Below the pieces are notes generated by a model. The model ran no database searches and was not told where the DNA came from. It saw only the letters and a program-made list of their open reading frames with translations. Positions 43,045 to 46,467 of a DNA stretch of 46,467 bases are shown here, piece after piece. Position 1 is the first letter of the stretch. Every line of letters begins with the position of its first letter. This DNA is from Alistipes sp. (GTDB taxonomy: Bacteria > Bacteroidota > Bacteroidia > Bacteroidales > Rikenellaceae): the NCBI GenBank assembly GCA_017403125.1, contig JAFQOR010000004.1, positions 1 to 46,467 of the forward strand. Reading direction: 5' to 3'. A program made the translations under genes and the position numbers.

Positions 43045-43052
43045 TAAATTTG
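43045..43052 (+). promoter_or_regulatory. -7 box of ispG
   Basis: TAAATTTG, full TAnnTTTG match, 33 bases before the ATG at 43085. Its position makes the longer open frame from 43016 unlikely to be the coding start. Confidence 0.5.
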
Positions 43053-43084
43053 TAGGATGTAACCACCATTCTACGAAGAGTACT

Positions 43085-44572
43085 ATGATAGATTTGACAA
43101 CATTCCGACGTCGCAAAACCCACGAGGTACGCATTGGCGAAACCATAATCGGGGGCAACCGCCCTATCGCCGTGCAGTCCATGACAAATACCCCCACGGC
43201 AGATGTTCAACTATCCGTGGAGCAGGTCAAGCGTATAGCCTCGGCGGGTGCTCCGATAGTGCGTCTTACGGCACAGGGGCGTAAGGAGGGTGAGGCCCTT
43301 GCCCCCATCGTTGAGCGCCTGCGTAGCGACGGCTGTCGAGCAGCTATTGTTGCCGACATACACTTCACGCCCGAGATAGCTATGATGGCAGCCGAGGCGG
43401 TGGACAAGGTGCGTATAAATCCCGGAAATTTCAGAACATCGAATGGCGAGTTGGAGCGCTTGATAGAGATATGTCGTCGTCGTGGCGTGGCACTGCGCAT
43501 AGGCGTGAACCACGGCTCGTTGGCAAAGCGTATCTTCGACGAGTATGGCGATACGCCCGAGGGTATGGTGGCCTCGGCAATGGAGTTTTTGAGGATATGT
43601 CGTGACAACGATTTTAGGGATGTGGTAGTGTCGATGAAGTCGAGCAATACGCGAGTTATGGTGCATGCCTACCGCCTGCTGGTCGAAGCTATGGAGCAGG
43701 AGCAGATGTCTTACCCTCTGCATCTGGGTGTTACCGAGGCGGGTGATGGCGTCGAAGGGCGTATAAAGAGTGCTGTGGGCATTGGTGCACTATTGGCTGA
43801 TGGCTACGGTGATACGTTGCGCGTGTCGCTTACCGAGGATCCCGAGCGTGAGGTCCCCGTGGGCGAACTTCTCGCAAACTACTTTACATGTCGCGAGGGG
43901 AGTTTCGAGGTGCTGCATCCCGAGAGATATTCGCCTACGGCATACCAACCACGAACATCGGCAAAACCCATAATACACAGTGAAATAACCGATGAGTATG
44001 AGGTAGTCGAGGCACATAGTTGTAACCCCACTGCCGAGTGGCGAGCCTCGATTCTTAATCGCGATGATAGCCGTCCGATAGTTCTGCGTCGTCGTTACGA
44101 CGATGTCGATGCCGAGCGCGTTGCTATATATGCTGCGGCCGATATGGGGCAGCTTCTTATCGATGGTCTTGCCGATGGCGTTTGGATCGACGCCCCGCAC
44201 CTCGATGAGGCTGTGGTTATGGATATGGAGCTTATGCTCTTGCAGGCATCACGTCTACGCTTCTCGCGTACAGAGTATATAGCTTGCCCAAGTTGTGGTC
44301 GCACGCTCTATGATATTCAATCTACATTAGCGGCAATCAAAGCGCGCACGTCACACCTCAAAGATTTGAAGATTGGTGTTATGGGGTGTATCGTAAATGG
44401 TCCGGGTGAGATGGCAGATGCCGATTATGGTTATGTGGGCTCATCGCCCGAACATATCACGCTCTATCGCGGTCGCGATGTTGTCGAGCGAAATATACAC
44501 CAATCCGAGGCTCTCGACCGACTAATAGCAATTATCAAGGCCGATGGCCGATGGATCGACCCCATGCAGTAG
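43085..44572 (+). CDS. ispG: 4-hydroxy-3-methylbut-2-en-1-yl diphosphate synthase
   Basis: Iron-sulfur enzyme of the MEP pathway converting MEcPP to HMBPP. The start at 43085 gives 495 residues; the promoter box at 43045 argues against an earlier start. The TIM-barrel domain begins VRIGETIIGGNRPIAVQSMTNT and includes VDKVRINPGN and LRIGVNHGSL. The Fe-S domain has CPSCGRTLYD and GVMGCIVNGPGEMADADYGYVG, giving the three cluster cysteines. Between them lies an insertion of about 120 residues compared with the E. coli protein (372 aa). The protein is shorter than the three-domain IspG of about 600 residues typical of many Bacteroidetes. Confidence 0.95.
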   Translation: MIDLTTFRRRKTHEVRIGETIIGGNRPIAVQSMTNTPTADVQLSVEQVKRIASAGAPIVRLTAQGRKEGEALAPIVERLRSDGCRAAIVADIHFTPEIAMMAAEAVDKVRINPGNFRTSNGELERLIEICRRRGVALRIGVNHGSLAKRIFDEYGDTPEGMVASAMEFLRICRDNDFRDVVVSMKSSNTRVMVHAYRLLVEAMEQEQMSYPLHLGVTEAGDGVEGRIKSAVGIGALLADGYGDTLRVSLTEDPEREVPVGELLANYFTCREGSFEVLHPERYSPTAYQPRTSAKPIIHSEITDEYEVVEAHSCNPTAEWRASILNRDDSRPIVLRRRYDDVDAERVAIYAAADMGQLLIDGLADGVWIDAPHLDEAVVMDMELMLLQASRLRFSRTEYIACPSCGRTLYDIQSTLAAIKARTSHLKDLKIGVMGCIVNGPGEMADADYGYVGSSPEHITLYRGRDVVERNIHQSEALDRLIAIIKADGRWIDPMQ

Positions 44573-44577
44573 CAGCT

Positions 44578-45306
44578 ATGGCAATGAAGAGCTATAAGGC
44601 ACGCGGTATCGTTCTCGCTACGTTGAAGTATGGCGAGAAGGGCGTCATAGTGCACATGCTCACCGATGTCTATGGTCGCCAGAGTTATATGATTCAGGGT
44701 GTTAAGCCATCATCCAAGGGGTCTAAAATGGCGCTGTTGCAACCAATGTTCGCTGTCGAGTTCGAGGGGTTGCAATCCATGAAGATGTCAATGCATAGAG
44801 TTAGGGATATGGTGCCCGCAATGGTGCTGCATACCGTTCCGTTTGATGTCCGCAAATCCACCATGGCACTCTTTATGGCAGAGGTGCTATACCGTCTATT
44901 GCACGACAACGAGACCAGCGATGACATCTTCGACTTTGTGTGGGGCTCGGTTGCAGCACTCGATGTGTTGGAGGAGGGTATCTCCAACTTCCATCTATGG
45001 TTTCTCGCCAATTTGAGCCGTCCTCTCGGGTTCTCTCCCGACAATGAGTATGTCGATGGCGCGTGGTTCGATATCCGCGATGGTCACTTCATGCCCCATG
45101 CCCTTATCCCAAGCTGTGCTCTCGACCCACAGAATGCCCGTCTCCTCCACGATATGTTGGAGTGTGATGTTCGTTATCTTGGGGAGGTTGGATTGAACCG
45201 CGCCCAGCGTGTAGAGTTTCTCGAAGCGATGCTCAAATACTACTCCTACCATCTCGACTCTATTCGTTCGGTAGAGTCGATACGTATCTTACAGGAAGTC
45301 TTCTAA
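44578..45306 (+). CDS. recO: DNA repair protein RecO
   Basis: A 242-residue RecO-type recombination mediator that helps load RecA at gaps with RecR. The N-terminal OB-fold opens KSYKARGIVLATLKYGEKGVIV and contains VYGRQSYMIQGVK; the remaining part is helical, ending SVESIRILQEVF. The start at 44578 is 6 bases after the ispG stop; ATG at 44584 is an alternative and an in-frame ATG also exists inside ispG. Metal-binding cysteines of some RecO proteins are not evident. Confidence 0.88.
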   Translation: MAMKSYKARGIVLATLKYGEKGVIVHMLTDVYGRQSYMIQGVKPSSKGSKMALLQPMFAVEFEGLQSMKMSMHRVRDMVPAMVLHTVPFDVRKSTMALFMAEVLYRLLHDNETSDDIFDFVWGSVAALDVLEEGISNFHLWFLANLSRPLGFSPDNEYVDGAWFDIRDGHFMPHALIPSCALDPQNARLLHDMLECDVRYLGEVGLNRAQRVEFLEAMLKYYSYHLDSIRSVESIRILQEVF

Positions 45307-45351
45307 CGTCCGAACGATTATAAGGGCGAATTGCTGCGTTATGCCACTCTA

Positions 45352-45442
45352 TTAGAGAGTTTAATGAGTTTAGGGAGATTAGGGAATTTAGCGAGAAAAT
45401 TAACTATCTCTAATCTCTCTAACCACTCTAACCTCCTTAACC
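45352..45442. repeat. Opposed arrays of 9-bp repeats
   Basis: Five head-to-tail 9-mers (TTAGAGAGT, TTAATGAGT, TTAGGGAGA, TTAGGGAAT, TTAGCGAGA; 45352-45396) are followed by a 10-base spacer and four 9-mers in the opposite orientation (TCTCTAATC, TCTCTAACC, ACTCTAACC, TCCTTAACC; 45407-45442). The arms could form an imperfect hairpin of about 36-40 pairs. It lies 45 bases after recO. The rest of 45443-45748 is AT-rich with no gene recognised. Confidence 0.7.
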
Positions 45443-45748
45443 GCCCACCCTCCCTGTCCAAAGCAAAAAACTCATGCAATTGTGTGTGTCGATGTGTATT
45501 ACATCTAACTTTACTACAAATATGGCATAGAGAAATATAGTCCAATAATAGCCTAAATGTGGAATATGCATTTCGTTCATACCGTTTTTGGAGCGTAAAA
45601 AATGGTGATTTAACATAAAGTGTTGTAAAACAGCAAAATGCAATTTTTGTCATAAATTGGCGATTATAACTTTTGTAATACCATAAATAATTTCTATCGA
45701 TTTTTAGGAACTTTTCAACATTTTGGTGCGAAAAAAGGGTGTATATAT

Positions 45749-45778
45749 ATTGTGTATCAAAAAAAATGCGTATCTTTG
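45749..45778 (+). promoter_or_regulatory. Promoter of the str operon (rpsL)
   Basis: ATTG (45749-45752), 18 bases, TATCTTTG (45771-45778), a full -33/-7 pair. It predicts a leader of about 60 bases. The flanking region is very AT-rich, typical of strong ribosomal promoters. Confidence 0.75.
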
Positions 45779-45845
45779 CGGGCAATTTCTCGCAAAAGGG
45801 AATTGAAATAGTTTACAAAAAATTAAAGGACAAAAAGTTTTAGAA

Positions 45846-46229
45846 ATGCCAACTATTCAACAGTTAGTAAGAAACGGTCGAGTGAGCATGGTGGAGAAGA
45901 GTAAGTCACCTGCCCTCGCTGCGTGTCCTCAGCGCCGCGGAGTTTGTACTCGTGTGTACACTACAACTCCCAAGAAGCCTAACTCGGCAATGCGTAAGGT
46001 AGCACGTGTAAGATTGACTAATGGCAAGGAGGTCAATGCCTACATCCCTGGTGAAGGTCACAACTTGCAGGAGCACTCAATTGTGCTCGTACGTGGTGGT
46101 CGTGTAAAGGACCTCCCCGGTGTTCGTTATCACTTGGTGCGTGGTGCACTCGATTCAGCTGGTGTGGACGGTCGTCGTCAGCGCCGCTCGAAGTATGGTG
46201 CTAAGCGTCCAAAGGCTGGTAAGAAGTAA
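45846..46229 (+). CDS. rpsL: 30S ribosomal protein S12
   Basis: A 127-residue decoding-centre protein. The sequence opens [20 protein letters not shown] and carries the streptomycin-resistance hot spots in [11 protein letters not shown] (Lys of KKPNS) and [10 protein letters not shown]. Both positions are wild type. It starts the str operon, followed 39 bases later by rpsG. Confidence 0.99.
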   Translation: MPTIQQLVRNGRVSMVEKSKSPALAACPQRRGVCTRVYTTTPKKPNSAMRKVARVRLTNGKEVNAYIPGEGHNLQEHSIVLVRGGRVKDLPGVRYHLVRGALDSAGVDGRRQRRSKYGAKRPKAGKK

Positions 46230-46268
46230 AAGATTTAGAAATTGTATTTATTAAATTAGCAAGTAACA

Positions 46269-46467
46269 ATGAGAAAAGCTAAGCCAAGAAAGCGAATTCT
46301 ACTTCCGGATCCGAAGTTCAACGACGTGGAGGTAACACGTTTTGTGAACAATCTTATGCTGGATGGTAAGAAGAGTATTGCTTACACTATCTTCTATGAT
46401 TCATTGGAGTTGGTAGGCAAGAAGATGAAGGATGCTGATAAATCTCCACTTGAAATCTGGAAACAGG
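46269..46467 (+). CDS. rpsG: 30S ribosomal protein S7 (5' part, cut by window end)
   Basis: ATG at 46269 opens [19 protein letters not shown], then the conserved [20 protein letters not shown] of ribosomal protein S7. Sixty-six codons are present before the window ends. S7 organises the 3' major domain of 16S rRNA. Position after rpsL is the standard str order. Confidence 0.97.
   Translation, partial: MRKAKPRKRILLPDPKFNDVEVTRFVNNLMLDGKKSIAYTIFYDSLELVGKKMKDADKSPLEIWKQ

Noticed and set aside
43016-43084. N-terminal extension of IspG
   Set aside because: The 23 residues contain a TAnnTTTG box at the DNA level and do not resemble the IspG N-terminus, which starts at the later ATG.
1-46467. CRISPR array, tRNA or rRNA genes, insertion sequence
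   Set aside because: No regularly spaced long repeats, no cloverleaf with a T-loop consensus and no transposase other than the tyrosine recombinase were found by reading; a software scan would be needed to exclude a divergent tRNA.

Overview
The window looks like chromosome from a Bacteroidales bacterium, possibly Rikenellaceae/Alistipes-like; the family placement is inference, the order is well supported. The evidence is: repeated promoters of the Bacteroidetes type (TAnnTTTG near -7) upstream of many genes and few strong Shine-Dalgarno sites; a Bat aerotolerance operon; a BACON-type lipoprotein; an OlsB-like/PlsC-like pair matching Bacteroides glycine-lipid genes; an enlarged MraY; and futalosine-pathway menaquinone genes. 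Most of it is core genome with normal intact genes. The leftmost 1.6 kb is AT-rich and carries the only recognisable mobile-type gene.

Layout. 1-1600: start of a leftward gene cut by the window edge, then a leftward tyrosine recombinase whose start codon abuts a 165-bp segment bounded by a perfect 19-bp inverted repeat (candidate invertible element). 1.6-3.7 kb: large leftward surface-type lipoprotein. 3.9-16.4 kb: leftward cell-wall/division cluster rsmH-ftsL-ftsI-murE-mraY-murD-ftsW, followed not by murG/murC/ftsQAZ but by an S4 RNA-binding protein and leuS. 16.5-18.3 kb: rightward acyltransferase pair, probable glycine lipid synthesis. 18.4-19.4 kb: leftward ROK sugar kinase. 19.6-25.0 kb: rightward polyprenyl synthase, U32 peptidase-family protein, Xaa-Pro aminopeptidase and formate-THF ligase. 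25.0-25.3 kb: two tandem copies of a 121-bp palindromic intergenic repeat. 25.3-26.8 kb: mqnB, a small membrane protein and mqnD. 26.9-29.1 kb: leftward ahpC-ahpF peroxide defence.

29.4-37.0 kb: leftward operon moxR-DUF58-(membrane protein)-batC-batA-batB-pepD. 37.2-38.1 kb: AraC-type regulator. 38.3-39.4 kb: stand-alone DUF4435/TOPRIM-like protein. 39.4-39.8 kb: SUI1/eIF1-like factor preceded by a short coupled upstream ORF. 39.93-40.11 kb: a promoter-helix-U-tract unit that looks like an independent structured small RNA. 40.25-40.9 kb: small TonB-C protein. 41.1-43.0 kb: two-component pair resembling RprX/RprY. 43.1-45.3 kb: ispG and recO. 45.35-45.44 kb: two opposed arrays of 9-bp repeats that can form a long hairpin. 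45.75 kb to the end: promoter, rpsL and the start of rpsG (str operon).

Together the genes cover peptidoglycan precursor synthesis and septation, lipid and isoprenoid/menaquinone supply (polyprenyl synthase, IspG, MqnB, MqnD), peroxide and aeration tolerance (AhpCF, Bat) and translation (LeuS, S4, SUI1, S12, S7). The most interesting unexplained elements are non-coding: the inverted-repeat segment beside the recombinase, the tandem palindromic repeat, the structured RNA unit and the 9-mer array.
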